A stretch of 64,000 nt of DNA from positions 225,297-289,296 of the forward strand of contig JAUJMU010000001.1 in NCBI GenBank assembly GCA_030446715.1. Reading direction: 5' to 3'. This DNA comes from Cytophagales bacterium (GTDB lineage: Bacteria > Bacteroidota > Bacteroidia > Cytophagales > 172606-1). Made by a program: the position numbers and the translations under genes. Below, one piece after another: positions 8,128 through 16,653 of the stretch; within the stretch, counting starts at the first letter, position 1; every line of letters begins with the position of its first letter. Below the pieces are notes generated by a model. It worked only from the letters and a program-made list of their open reading frames with translations. It ran no database searches and had not been told where the DNA came from.

Positions 8128-9204
8128 ATGAGTGACCGTTTTGTGCGCCTGCAATCCTTTCTCCTGCCATCATTTTACCGGGTACCGGCCATTTGCGTGG
8201 CGCTGGTACTGTTTTTTCTTTCTGCCTGCAACGGGTCGGGCCGCAGTGACGATACGCTGCGCTTTTTCCTGCGGGGGAATCTGAAACTGAAAGAAGGAGA
8301 ATACCGCCAGGCCATCAACTTGTACAGCGAAGCCATCAAAACGGACAAGACTTTTGCCGATGCGTTCAACAACCGGGGAATTGCCCGGTTTAACGTCGGT
8401 GACCATCAGGGGGCGGTAGCCGATTACAACGAAGCCATCCGGCTGGCCCCTACTTACACGGATGCTTATTTTAACCGGGCCAACGCCTACGAAAAGATCG
8501 GGAAATTTGAGCTCAGCCTCGCTGATCTTAACCAGGTGGCGGAGATTTATAAGGACACGGCCAAGGTTTTTCTGACCCGGGCCTCGGTAAAGGTGCAGAC
8601 CGACGACTACACCGGCGCCATTGCTGATTTTGACCGGGCTCTTGCCCTTCAGCCCAACAATGCGGAAGCCTACGTCAACCGCGGATTTCTTAAATTCAGT
8701 CTCCGCCAGTACGACGAAGCAACTGTTGATTTCGGAAAAGCGATTCAGCTCGATCCCCGGCAGGACTTTGCCTACAACAATCTGGGGCTGATCCGGGCCC
8801 GGAAGGGTGAATACGGCAAAGCCCTGGAACTGCTGAATCAGGCGCTGCAACTCAATCCGGAACAGCCGTATTACCTCAACAACCGGGGCTACGTAAAGCT
8901 GATGCTGGGGCAACTGGAGGAGGGCATGGCCGATATCCAGTTGTCCATCCGCAAAGACAGCACCAACGGCTGGGCTTACCGGAATACCGGCGTGTACCAA
9001 CTCAAAAAGAACCAGCCGGGCCTTGCGGCAGCCAGCTTTCAGAAAGCTTTGCAGAAAACTTCCGGCATTGACCTGGTTCACTACTACCTCGGCCTGGCTT
9101 ACGAAGCCCAGGGCAAAGGGAAAGAAGCTTGCCGCGAGTGGAAAATATCCCATCAGTTGGGCGAACCCGAGGCCCGGCCGCTGGTGGAGCAGAAGTGCCG
9201 GTAG
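8128..9204 (+). CDS. TPR-repeat lipoprotein
   Basis: The 358-residue protein has a lipoprotein signal ending in LFFLSAC (residues about 27-33). About nine tetratricopeptide repeats follow, each with the A/G/Y spacing of TPRs: NNRGIARFNVGDHQGAVADY, FNRANAYEKIGKFELSLADL, VNRGFLKFSLRQYDEATVDF and NNLGLIRARKGEYGKALELL are clear examples. It is probably an envelope scaffold for protein-protein contacts. No enzymatic domain is present. It is flanked by spacer repeats and appears to be a single-gene unit. Confidence 0.8.
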   Translation: MSDRFVRLQSFLLPSFYRVPAICVALVLFFLSACNGSGRSDDTLRFFLRGNLKLKEGEYRQAINLYSEAIKTDKTFADAFNNRGIARFNVGDHQGAVADYNEAIRLAPTYTDAYFNRANAYEKIGKFELSLADLNQVAEIYKDTAKVFLTRASVKVQTDDYTGAIADFDRALALQPNNAEAYVNRGFLKFSLRQYDEATVDFGKAIQLDPRQDFAYNNLGLIRARKGEYGKALELLNQALQLNPEQPYYLNNRGYVKLMLGQLEEGMADIQLSIRKDSTNGWAYRNTGVYQLKKNQPGLAAASFQKALQKTSGIDLVHYYLGLAYEAQGKGKEACREWKISHQLGEPEARPLVEQKCR

Positions 9205-9411
9205 ATGGGGTTAGAAAGTTAAAGAGTCAGGTACCCGGGCAGGAGTGATTGAGTGTCCTGAATGCCGGGTACTTTCCCTGATTACGCAGGTACTTGCTAT
9301 CTTTACTTCCACCACATCCGTCACCGGTCAGTCAATCAGGTTTTGATAACCCGCAGGCGGGCCTGTCCTGTAAATAGTGCGTAGGCAAAAGTCCAAACAG
9401 ATTCAACGAAA

Positions 9412-9999
9412 GTGCATACTCCCCCGCCAGAAGAAAGCAGCTACGTACTCGATGCAGCTGAACGCATGTTTCTGGAGCGGGGCTACGCGGGAACCAAGTT
9501 GCGGGACTTAGCCAACAGACTTCAGATAAAACCGGCTTCCTTGTACTACCACGCTCCGGGAGGTAAGGAAGAACTCTGGCAACTGGTAATGGACCGGGTA
9601 TTGAAACGGCATCGTTCTCAACTGGTTATTGCTGCCGAAAAGGCCGGTCCTGCCCTGCGCGGTCAACTCGAGGCCATGGCTGGCTGGTTGATTTCCCAAC
9701 CGCCCGTTAACATGCTTACGCTGATTTCCACCCGGCTTCACGATCCGGACCGGCAGGCTTCTTCCCAATTAGCTGACCGCCTGTACCAGGCAATGATGGA
9801 ACCTGTCGTCCATATTTTAAAAGCAGCCGTGGTACGGGGCGAAATACGGCAGGTGGAGCCTGACCTGGTAGCCGGTACTTTTCTGGTTTCAATCAATGGC
9901 CTGCTCCCTCTGGCTCAGAACGGGCAACTGCCCCGGCCTGCCGGGGAACTGGCGCGGGAACTTATTGGCATACTGCTGGATGGGCTGGTACCGCGATAA
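9412..9999 (+). CDS. TetR/AcrR-family regulator
   Basis: This 195-residue protein has an N-terminal TetR helix-turn-helix: ERMFLERGYAGTKLRDLANRL with QIKPASLYYHAPGGKEELW. A helical ligand-binding region with no recognisable ligand follows. The start is GTG at 9412, reading VHTPPPEESSYVLDAAERMF, and there is no in-frame ATG before the HTH. It lies 85 bases upstream of the TspO-like gene, and the gap contains a perfect palindrome suitable as an operator, so it probably regulates tspO. Confidence 0.8.
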   Translation: MHTPPPEESSYVLDAAERMFLERGYAGTKLRDLANRLQIKPASLYYHAPGGKEELWQLVMDRVLKRHRSQLVIAAEKAGPALRGQLEAMAGWLISQPPVNMLTLISTRLHDPDRQASSQLADRLYQAMMEPVVHILKAAVVRGEIRQVEPDLVAGTFLVSINGLLPLAQNGQLPRPAGELARELIGILLDGLVPR

Positions 10000-10037
10000 A
10001 ATCTGATAAAAATAAATGCTGTTTATACAAACTTATC

Positions 10038-10053
10038 TAACTAAAATTAGTTA
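10038..10053. promoter_or_regulatory. Palindromic operator candidate between tetR and tspO
   Basis: TAACTAA and TTAGTTA arms with a 2-base centre form a perfect 16-bp palindrome in the short gap between the TetR regulator and the TspO gene. The size and position fit a TetR-family binding site. Binding is inferred. Confidence 0.5.
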
Positions 10054-10084
10054 AAATACTATATTCACCTTAAACCATCTTTTT

Positions 10085-10624
10085 ATGCAAGACCAACAAT
10101 TAAGTTCACCCCGGCCAGCTCTGACTTCCCGGTCAGCTCCTTCCTATAAGTGGTGGCAGGCCGGTCTGGTGGGTGTGGCCGCCAATGTCATCAGTGCCTT
10201 ACCGGCTGGGTATAATGGCAATGAAGCTTTTTATAACAATCTGATCCAGCCCAGAATCGCGCCTCCCGACTGGGCTTTTGCTCCCGTGTGGTTATTCAAT
10301 AATGTGACTTCCCTGTATGCAGGTTTACTGGTTGCCAACTTACCTGGAGCTACCCCCGGCAGGAAAGCATTTTTAGTACTTGAGGGAACCGGGTGGGTGT
10401 TGTTCGCCGCCTTCAGTCCGTTGTATTTCGGGTTAAAGAGCCCGGTTTTGGGGGCCATTGATACGGCAGCGGGTTTAGGGGTAACGGCTGCCAGCCTGGC
10501 TGTAGCTGCGAGAATTCACAAAAAAGCTGCCCTGTGCATTCTGCCCCGTTTCGTCTGGCTGACGCTGGCCACCTACGTGTCAGTTTATGTGGCGGTCAAA
10601 AACCGGGATGCCCTGTTTGACTAA
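10085..10624 (+). CDS. tspO: TspO/MBR family membrane protein
   Basis: This 179-residue protein has about five membrane helices. TspO hallmarks are present: GYNGNEAFYNNLIQPRIAPPDW with the Px(W)AFAPVW element (PPDWAFAPVWLFNN, residues about 57-70), and a C-terminal LPRFVWLTLATYVSVYVAV helix. TspO proteins bind porphyrins and tetrapyrroles and act in stress signalling. The N-terminal 20 residues are unlike the family. It follows the TetR gene with a palindrome between them. Confidence 0.8.
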   Translation: MQDQQLSSPRPALTSRSAPSYKWWQAGLVGVAANVISALPAGYNGNEAFYNNLIQPRIAPPDWAFAPVWLFNNVTSLYAGLLVANLPGATPGRKAFLVLEGTGWVLFAAFSPLYFGLKSPVLGAIDTAAGLGVTAASLAVAARIHKKAALCILPRFVWLTLATYVSVYVAVKNRDALFD

Positions 10625-10793
10625 AGGGCAGTGCCCTGCCATCCGGTCATTTTCCTTCCGGTAGTCAATCACGGTTCCCCGTCAGGCGTCTGCTCCGGCC
10701 ATAATGCGTATGACAGTAACCCGACGCTGATGCTGTCGGGTGTTTGCAACGCATGTCTGTTTTGCGGAGCATTTGCAACGCCCACCAATCCGG

Positions 10794-10836
10794 GCACAAA
10801 AGCCGGAAAGCTGTAAATGCTTTCCGGCTTTTGTGC
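10794..10836. terminator. Strong bidirectional hairpin between tspO and DUF3857 gene
   Basis: Perfect 18-bp arms (10794-10811 and 10819-10836) enclose a 7-base loop. Because both flanking genes end here (convergent), it probably terminates both. The A/T part of the stem (CAAAAG and CTTTTG) supplies the U-rich end. Confidence 0.8.
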
Positions 10837-10857
10837 TTCCGGTCCCCGGTCTCCCTT

Positions 10858-12777
10858 CTAAAGCCCTTTGTTTACGAAAACGACCTGCATCTTGTCCGCT
10901 TTGGCTACTTTCCGGTAAAACTCCACCAGTTCCGGATAGGTGGCCGCGGGGTACCGGCCCTTGTGCATGCTCATCCGGCGGGTGTAGGTCAGCATCCCGT
11001 CTCTGGCCTCCATAGCGGCGCTGTAGGAACCAAATTTTGAACTGATCTCCACTTTTTCGGGCACAAACTCAATTCCAAAGCCCCTGGGCAGGTGGTATAC
11101 CACCGTATCGGTGTCAATAAAATCCATGTTGGTCACCACATCCGTACGGCGGTTTTCCACGGGCGGCGGCACCGAACTCCATGCCGACATCAGGTTGGGG
11201 GTCAGAAAAATACGGGTACCGCTTCTGGAGGCGTATTTGCGGACGGTCAGCGACAGCTTCTCGGTCACTGCCGGGATTCGGCCTTTCTGCCGGGTCAGCG
11301 AAAATTTGTCCATGTCGAAGCTGGGAATGCTGACCGACTTGTAGAGGTACTTTTTCTGATCCTCCGGGGACAACTGATTGATAACCATCTCCATTTCATC
11401 CTGCTGTAGTCCGGTGTACACGGTAGTAGCCTCGGCTACGGCATCGCCGGATGCGTCGAGGGTTACTTCTATGTGCCGCTGCTGCAGGTTATCGGTTGCC
11501 TTGTAGGTGGGCGTACGCACCAGCTTACCGCCTTCGGGCGTAGCCAGCAGGGCGTAGCGGTTGCCGGTAAAGCCGCCCATGTACCCGAATGCTTCCGTCT
11601 GACTGGTACATTCCAGCCAGATGGTGTCTTTGGGCATGGGTACGCACAGAATCATGTGGTTGGAATGGCTGCTGGGGAAATCCACGGGTGCCAGCGGGGC
11701 ATTGCTGCCAGCCATTACGGAGGCGCAGTACGAAGTAACGCCGGCCGCCTTCAGCAGGGCCATGGTGTAATTAGAAAGAGCCTTGCAATCCCCGTAGCCT
11801 TTTTCCGCCACGGTTTTGGCTTCGAAAGTCTGCCAGCCGCCGATCCCCAGCTGAATGCTGATGTACCGGGTATGCCCCTGCATGTATTCGTATACTTTAC
11901 GCACCTTTTCCACCGGGTCTTGAATTCCGGCCGTCAGCCTGATTACCTTCTGGCGGGCCTCTTCGGGCAACTGATCGCGCTTGGCATTCAGCTGATAGTA
12001 CCATTTGCCGAAATCTTCCCAGGTACGCATACTGCCTTTGATGCCGCCCATTTCAAAATCGGTGGGGGCCGTGTACACCACCGGCGTAGTCTCCATGAAG
12101 GTAGGGCTGTGCGGCTCTTTTTCACTGGCGGGAATATTTTCAAGTTCCCAATAGTAAACTTTGCCGGCGGGAGTGTTCTGGATGGCGGCTTTGGTGCCGG
12201 GAAGGTTCTGCTCGCGGTAGCGGAGTTCGAGACCGGCTGGCATCACCACCTGAAACGAGGCCTGCTCTACGGCAACGTCCATATCCAGTTGCGGATGCCA
12301 CCTCGGGTAAAATTTGGTAGCAGTAGTAGTTTCTTCATATTCAAACTCAACCGTGCAGGGATACTGAAAATGCTTGAATCTGCCGATTTTCACGCGGCTG
12401 CTTTCCATCAGCGAAATGGACGAAACCGCACTTACATCCATCAGGTCACTATTTTTCAGCTTTTCTACCGGCTTGCCATAACTGTCATAGAGGACTCCAC
12501 TGATGAAGTTTATTTTGTCAAGCTGGCTGTTGTACCCGATTGTCAGTTCGGCGTATTCTCTGGCTTTTTCGTGCAGCAGCGTAATCACCAGGTGGGTTTT
12601 CTGAACAGTCTCGGCCGGGCTTTTTACCGTAAAAACCGTTTCGTATTTACGTACCACTGCATGAGCATTTTCTTTCAGATGGGACGCAATGCTGCTTACG
12701 GGATAGTTGCCATCAGCGGCTTGCAGCAGGCCGGGCCCCAACAGGAGCCCGGCTGCCATGAGTAATCTTGACATCAT
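10858..12777 (-). CDS. Exported DUF3857 and transglutaminase-like protein
   Basis: The 639-residue protein has a signal peptide (MMSRLLMAAGLLLGPGLLQA). A DUF3857 region spans about residues 50-230, and a transglutaminase-like core lies near residues 300-380. The likely nucleophile Cys is in KGYGDCKALSNYTMALL and the His in SSHSNHMILCVP. A beta-rich C-terminal part follows. Such proteins are common in Bacteroidota and are of unknown function, with peptide-bond or cross-link chemistry inferred. Its ATG (12775-12777) lies only a few bases from the end of an IS5-type remnant, so its upstream control region is transposon-derived. Confidence 0.85.
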   Translation of the reverse strand: MMSRLLMAAGLLLGPGLLQAADGNYPVSSIASHLKENAHAVVRKYETVFTVKSPAETVQKTHLVITLLHEKAREYAELTIGYNSQLDKINFISGVLYDSYGKPVEKLKNSDLMDVSAVSSISLMESSRVKIGRFKHFQYPCTVEFEYEETTTATKFYPRWHPQLDMDVAVEQASFQVVMPAGLELRYREQNLPGTKAAIQNTPAGKVYYWELENIPASEKEPHSPTFMETTPVVYTAPTDFEMGGIKGSMRTWEDFGKWYYQLNAKRDQLPEEARQKVIRLTAGIQDPVEKVRKVYEYMQGHTRYISIQLGIGGWQTFEAKTVAEKGYGDCKALSNYTMALLKAAGVTSYCASVMAGSNAPLAPVDFPSSHSNHMILCVPMPKDTIWLECTSQTEAFGYMGGFTGNRYALLATPEGGKLVRTPTYKATDNLQQRHIEVTLDASGDAVAEATTVYTGLQQDEMEMVINQLSPEDQKKYLYKSVSIPSFDMDKFSLTRQKGRIPAVTEKLSLTVRKYASRSGTRIFLTPNLMSAWSSVPPPVENRRTDVVTNMDFIDTDTVVYHLPRGFGIEFVPEKVEISSKFGSYSAAMEARDGMLTYTRRMSMHKGRYPAATYPELVEFYRKVAKADKMQVVFVNKGL

Positions 12778-12783
12778 AAGAGG

Positions 12784-13265
12784 CTATTTGAAAACCTGGA
12801 AAGGGTCGGCAAGAGTGCAATTTTTCCAGACGATATGGGCACAGGCAAGGTGAAGAAAGGCCAGATAGTTGTCCACCTTCTTTTCCCATCGGATCAGGAT
12901 ACGCCGGAAGCGGTTCATCCAACTGTGGGTTCTCTCACAGACCCGTCTTCTGGCCCTGTAGCAGGTGTTTTAAGTTCCTGTTTTTCTTCTCCCCGGGCCT
13001 TGATGTGATCCTGGTAAAGAAACAAAAAGATGATTGTACGGATGTCCTCATAATCGTAGCCCTTGTCAGCACGGAAGTGCTGCGGATTTTCCTCGTCAGG
13101 CAAAGGTGGCAGCAGGGGCATGCTATCCGGCAGGGGTTTCACCTGCTTCTTGTCATGCGCATTGGCACCGGTTACCGTCAGGGCGATTGGTAAGCCGCGG
13201 GCCTGGGTAAGAATGTGTCTTTTGGTGCCTCCTTTGCCTCTGTGGGTTGGATCAGGCCCTGCGTC
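12784..13265 (-). pseudogene. IS5-family transposase remnant
   Basis: Minus-strand reading gives DPTHRGKGGTKRHILTQARG, then LPIALTVTGANAHDKKQVKP, ADKGYDYEDIR and HIKARGEEK. After a frame change near 12945-12960 it continues VCERTHSWMNRFRRILIRW and NYLAFLHLACAHIVW, stopping at 12784. These are typical C-terminal pieces of an IS5-family DDE transposase; DKGYD carries a catalytic Asp. The N-terminal part is missing because an IS1-like element begins at 13266. It is not functional as it stands. Confidence 0.8.
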
Positions 13266-14174
13266 GGTAGTGGTTAAGTTGCTACTGATTTAGAAAGATT
13301 GTAACGCACAATCATGGGCAAAAAGGCGGATGACAAGCTCATTGAAGAAATCAGACTTGGAGAAAGAGAGCCTCTTTCGGGTGAGTCTTCCCAGCCACTG
13401 AATTTTATCGGATGGTATTGTTCAGCGTTCCATATTTTGCGAGAACTAGGCTTTATAACCAGATTGGTTTGCCCGGACTCTTTGCCTGCTTTCTGGTGTT
13501 GCCCTGTCTGTTAATAGATGAAATTGCAGGCCTCCCGATCGGAGACGTTGTCACCACTACAGGTAGAAGTCGGAAAAGCTGGTCTGGTAGCGCAATCTTT
13601 CGGGAATCCTTTGCCAGAGCATCCTGCAACTTTTCATACTGTGATCCCCTACGTAGAAGGCAATGATTTTCCTGGTTTTGCGGCTGATTACCGTCCAGAG
13701 CCACCGCTTCTGGCTTTTTTGACAAAATGCTGCAACTCGCCTACTCTGGCACGTCCTGCCCGATGGGCACATCAGACTTAGAAAAAGAGAGCCGGCTCCA
13801 AATCAGCGGATGCTTTTCTCCTTGTTCTTTGAGCCAGACAGAGACCGTTTGCCTTGCTACGCCAAATACTCTTTCAATGCCCTGCATACTGGGTCTTTCA
13901 AAATAAGCCCTCAGAATTTCTGCTGAGCCAGCCTGGTCTCACTGTAACGAATGGGCAGCATCTCAAAGTGCTCATATTTACCACACTAAAGTGCCATATT
14001 TACCACACCCTTTGCAATGATACTTTTGCTTGCCGCTTTTCTTGTTATGGCCGTTGCTCACTAAATCAATGCTTCCGCAATGAGGACACGTTTTGGTAAT
14101 CTGAATCATAGTCTTATCCTTGACTTTCTTGCAAGTTACCCCTTTTGCAAATCAGTCTTAATTCAACCACTACC
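13266..14174 (-). mobile_element. IS1-family element with decayed transposase
   Basis: The ends are inverted copies: GGTAGTGGTTAAGTTGCTAC at 13266 and, on the other strand from 14174, GGTAGTGGTTGAATTAAGAC, both followed by TGATTT. The element is about 909 bp, a usual IS1 size. Flanks do not show a target duplication. The left flank is inside an IS5 remnant while the right flank is a different gene fragment, which suggests a later deletion or recombination through the element. Confidence 0.7.
13290..14110 (-). pseudogene. IS1-family transposase, multiply frameshifted
   Basis: From 14110 downward the minus strand encodes an InsA-like zinc ribbon (MIQITKTCPHCGSIDLVSNG, then KQKYHCKGCGKYGTL), and in a shifted frame SMQGIERVFGVARQTVSVWL. 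An InsB-like part follows (SQKRWLWTVISRKTRKIIAF, then VGDHSMKSCRMLWQRIPERL), then GKESGQTN and a KRLSFSKSD tail. At least four frame changes separate these parts. The pattern matches two-part IS1 transposases, but it could not make a full enzyme as written. Confidence 0.75.
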
Positions 14175-14175
14175 C

Positions 14176-14282
14176 GATATACTTGTACTGCCGTAGCAAT
14201 TTGCTCTGGAGTCAAAAAATGATCCTTACAAGCTGCCATTATTACTTCTTCAAGCTTTTCCCTTTTCAGTCGTTTTGGCATG
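14176..14282 (-). pseudogene. Truncated HTH-like gene fragment beside IS1
   Basis: Read on the minus strand from 14282, ATG starts MPKRLKREKLEEVIMAACKD, then HFLTPEQIATAVQVYR, after which it runs into the IS1 end. LTPEQIA is typical of a winged-helix opening, possibly the tail of an ATPase or RecG-like protein. The fragment is too short for a firm call, and the IS appears to have cut it off. Confidence 0.35.
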
Positions 14283-14391
14283 CTACAGGAAGGGCCCTGT
14301 CAACATCCTCTCACTTTATCTGCTCGTTTATACACTCCATTATTGCCTGATAAGAATCAGTACCTGACCTATTACCTGACCTGCAAAACAA

Positions 14392-14424
14392 AAAGCCCTG
14401 CAAACGATTGATTTACAGGGCTTT
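14392..14424 (-). terminator. Terminator of tRNA-Leu
   Basis: Arms AAAGCCCTG (14392-14400) and CAGGGCTTT (14416-14424) flank a 15-base loop that has further AAA/TTT pairing. It lies 16 bases after the tRNA 3' end on the minus strand and is followed by a T-rich run there (AAACAAAAA on the + strand). Confidence 0.7.
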
Positions 14425-14439
14425 ACACTCCAGCTAGCG

Positions 14440-14521
14440 TGTCCACGAGGAGAGTCGAACTCCTACACCTTGCGGCACCACCCCCTCAAGATGGCGTGTC
14501 TACCAATTCCACCACGTGGAC
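14440..14521 (-). tRNA. tRNA-Leu (anticodon GAG)
   Basis: On the minus strand the acceptor arm GTCCACG pairs with CGTGGAC. The D-arm is TGGTGGAATTGGTAGACAC. The anticodon stem CCATC/GGTGG holds the loop TTGAGGG (anticodon GAG). A long variable arm (TGCCGCAAGGTGT region) marks a class II tRNA, and the T-arm is AGGAGTTCGACTCTCCT. CCA is not encoded. It reads CUU and CUC codons. Confidence 0.93.
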
Positions 14522-14536
14522 AAGGATTCGGTGCTG

Positions 14537-14569
14537 CGAAATTAGCAATAAATGGGGTAATTCCACAAA
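14537..14569 (-). promoter_or_regulatory. Candidate promoter of tRNA-Leu
   Basis: On the minus strand TTTG (14569-14566) and TAATTTCG (14544-14537, one base from TAnnTTTG) are separated by 21 bases. The start point would fall about 10 bases before the tRNA 5' end, as expected. Confidence 0.5.
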
Positions 14570-14605
14570 ACTGCCCCAAACGCTTTTCAAAAAATAATTC
14601 CTGGC

Positions 14606-14639
14606 TTTGTGAAAACGATTCGGCAAAAGATTATATTTC
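14606..14639 (+). promoter_or_regulatory. Candidate promoter of the ECF sigma gene
   Basis: TTTG (14606-14609) and TATATTTC (14632-14639, one base from TAnnTTTG) are separated by 22 bases and face the sigma factor gene at 14677. It is back to back with the tRNA promoter. Confidence 0.35.
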
Positions 14640-14676
14640 ATATATTTAAACTTCTGTCTGAGTAGCCAGTGGTCCA

Positions 14677-15237
14677 ATGAAACAGCCTACCGGGGATATT
14701 GAGCTTTGGGAAGAATTCCGCAATGGAAGCGATGCAGCTTTTGCCCGCATTTACCAGACCTACTTCCGGCTGCTGTACAACTACGGTTGCCAGTTCTGCC
14801 GGGACGGTGAGCTGATCAAAGACTGCCTGCAGAACCTTTTCATTGACCTGCGCCGTAACCGTACCAACCTCAGCGTGGTGTATTCGGTAAAGCACTACCT
14901 GTACACGGCCCTGCGCCATAAGCTGGTGCGGGAAATGAGTGCCACCCGCAACCAGTCGGTACACCTGCCCGACGAGTACGCCTTCGAGATTGTGATTCCC
15001 TACGAAGACCAGCTGATTGCCCGGCAGTTTTCCGCCGGGCAGCGCGAAATGCTGGAACGGGCCCTGCAGCACCTGACCAAAAGGCAGCGCGAAGTGATCT
15101 TTCTGAAGTTTTACGAAAACATGAGCTACGAAGAGGTAGTTTCGGTCATGCAACTGGAAGACGTAAAATCGGCCCGTAATCTCGTCTACAAGGCCGTCCG
15201 TTCGCTGCGCGACATGTTTCTTACCCAGCCCTGCTGA
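14677..15237 (+). CDS. ECF sigma-70 factor
   Basis: This 186-residue sigma factor of the Bacteroidota ECF type has region 2 near residues 14-80 (FARIYQTYFRLLYNYGCQFC, DCLQNLFIDLRRNR) and region 4 near residues 128-175 (LTKRQREVIFLKFYENMSYEEV, a helix-turn-helix). It is followed 120 bases later by a FecR-type anti-sigma factor, its likely regulator. The pair usually controls an outer-membrane SusC/SusD or TonB receptor, but none follows here. Confidence 0.88.
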   Translation: MKQPTGDIELWEEFRNGSDAAFARIYQTYFRLLYNYGCQFCRDGELIKDCLQNLFIDLRRNRTNLSVVYSVKHYLYTALRHKLVREMSATRNQSVHLPDEYAFEIVIPYEDQLIARQFSAGQREMLERALQHLTKRQREVIFLKFYENMSYEEVVSVMQLEDVKSARNLVYKAVRSLRDMFLTQPC

Positions 15238-15356
15238 CGCTGCCAGGCATTTTCTCTGAAACCATGCCCTCTTATTTTAAAAATTTCTTTAAAAAATGAT
15301 GTCATCCGTCAGGAGGCTGTCTCTCAGAGATAATAAGATAATAAGCCGCCTGCCGT

Positions 15357-16364
15357 ATGGATGACCACCTCTACTCTGCCGAAGATTTTATTACGGATGG
15401 GCACTTTCAGGACTGGGTACAAAACCCTTCGCCGGAAAGTGACCAGTACTGGAAAAACTGGTTCCGTGAACATCCCGGACACCTGAAAGCCGCCGAAGAA
15501 GCCCGTCTTTTTCTCCGGATGACCCGCTTCCGCCAATATGTGCCCACCGTGGCCGATGAAGCCGGAGTATGGCACCGGATCGGGGCAGCTGAAGCAAAAA
15601 TGGTGTCTCTGAATCCGTGGCGCACCCTTTGGCGCGTAGCGGCCGGCGTACTCCTGCTCCTTGCAGCCGCGGGAGGATGGTACTTTTACCAATATGCGGG
15701 GCCTGCTACCGTCAGCACCTCTTATGCCCAGACCCGGATAGTTACCCTGCCCGACGGATCAGTGGTATACCTCAACGCCAACTCTCACCTGAAGTATAAC
15801 CGGTCGTGGCCGCCCCCCCACGACCGCGAAGTATGGCTGGAAGGCGAAGCATTTTTTGAAGTGACTAAAAAGCGTACTGCCGGCGGCGATGTGAGGTTCA
15901 GGGTACACGCCGGGGCGCTGGATGTGGAGGTGCTCGGTACCCGCTTCGACGTAAATACCCGCCACCAGGCCACGCGGGTGGTGCTGACGGAAGGCAAGGT
16001 GCGGCTGCGCAGTGAAGACAACCAGGAGATGACCATAAAGCCGGGCGAACTGGCCCACTTTCATGAGAAGGAAGGGCAGTTCCGGAAACAATCCGTTGAC
16101 CCGGAAGAATATTCTGCGTGGCGTGAAAACAGGGTGATCTTCAATGAATCCACCCTTGAAGAAGTAGCCCGGGGGCTGGAAGACTACTTTGGCTACCAGG
16201 TTTCCTTTGCCGACCCGGCCCTGAGAAGCAGGACGTTTCAGGGCACATTCCCCGCCGACAACCCCGAAGTATGGCTCAACACCCTGAGCAGGTCTTTTCC
16301 GCTGCGGGTGGATGAAAAAAATAAGAAAGCAGTATTCGGCGCTGATCCCGGTGCAGAACAATAG
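15357..16364 (+). CDS. FecR-family anti-sigma factor
   Basis: The 335-residue protein has a short cytoplasmic N-terminus that should bind the sigma factor (WFREHPGHLKAAEEA), one membrane helix (WRVAAGVLLLLAAAGGWYFY, residues about 86-105), and a periplasmic FecR domain. The FecR domain contains RIVTLPDGSVVYLNANSHLK, LEGEAFFEV and VEVLGTRFDVN. A C-terminal STN/secretin-like segment follows (FNESTLEEVARGLEDYFGY). It normally relays a receptor signal to the upstream sigma factor. Confidence 0.88.
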   Translation: MDDHLYSAEDFITDGHFQDWVQNPSPESDQYWKNWFREHPGHLKAAEEARLFLRMTRFRQYVPTVADEAGVWHRIGAAEAKMVSLNPWRTLWRVAAGVLLLLAAAGGWYFYQYAGPATVSTSYAQTRIVTLPDGSVVYLNANSHLKYNRSWPPPHDREVWLEGEAFFEVTKKRTAGGDVRFRVHAGALDVEVLGTRFDVNTRHQATRVVLTEGKVRLRSEDNQEMTIKPGELAHFHEKEGQFRKQSVDPEEYSAWRENRVIFNESTLEEVARGLEDYFGYQVSFADPALRSRTFQGTFPADNPEVWLNTLSRSFPLRVDEKNKKAVFGADPGAEQ

Positions 16365-16480
16365 TTTTCCCCAATAATCAATTGCGTTTATACTTAATCC
16401 AAGCCTTATGCGTGTACAAATACCTCTCACCGGCAAAATGGCAATCTGCTGCCGCAGAACCCGGGTTACTGATGACACTT

Positions 16481-16523
16481 CCCGGCCGGCCGGCGGCCCC
16501 TGACGGGTAACAGGCCGGCCGGG
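16481..16523. repeat. GGCCGGCCGGG hairpin after fecR
   Basis: Perfect 11-bp GC-only arms (16481-16491 and 16513-16523) flank a 21-base loop in the gap after the anti-sigma gene. No T-run follows on the + strand, so a termination role is uncertain. Confidence 0.4.
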
Positions 16524-16653
16524 TTCACAAAAAAATAATTACCTGAATGCGTCAGGCGTATGGACCGAACGGAATTTTTGGGGTAGTTTTTCGGTAGGGA
16601 GAAGTAGTTCACTTCATCCCTGTCAGAAGTTTTTATTCACCTGCCCCCTCTCT

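Noticed and set aside
11473-12765. 430-codon plus-strand open frame over the DUF3857 gene
   Set aside because: Shadow of the DUF3857 protein; no recognisable domain.
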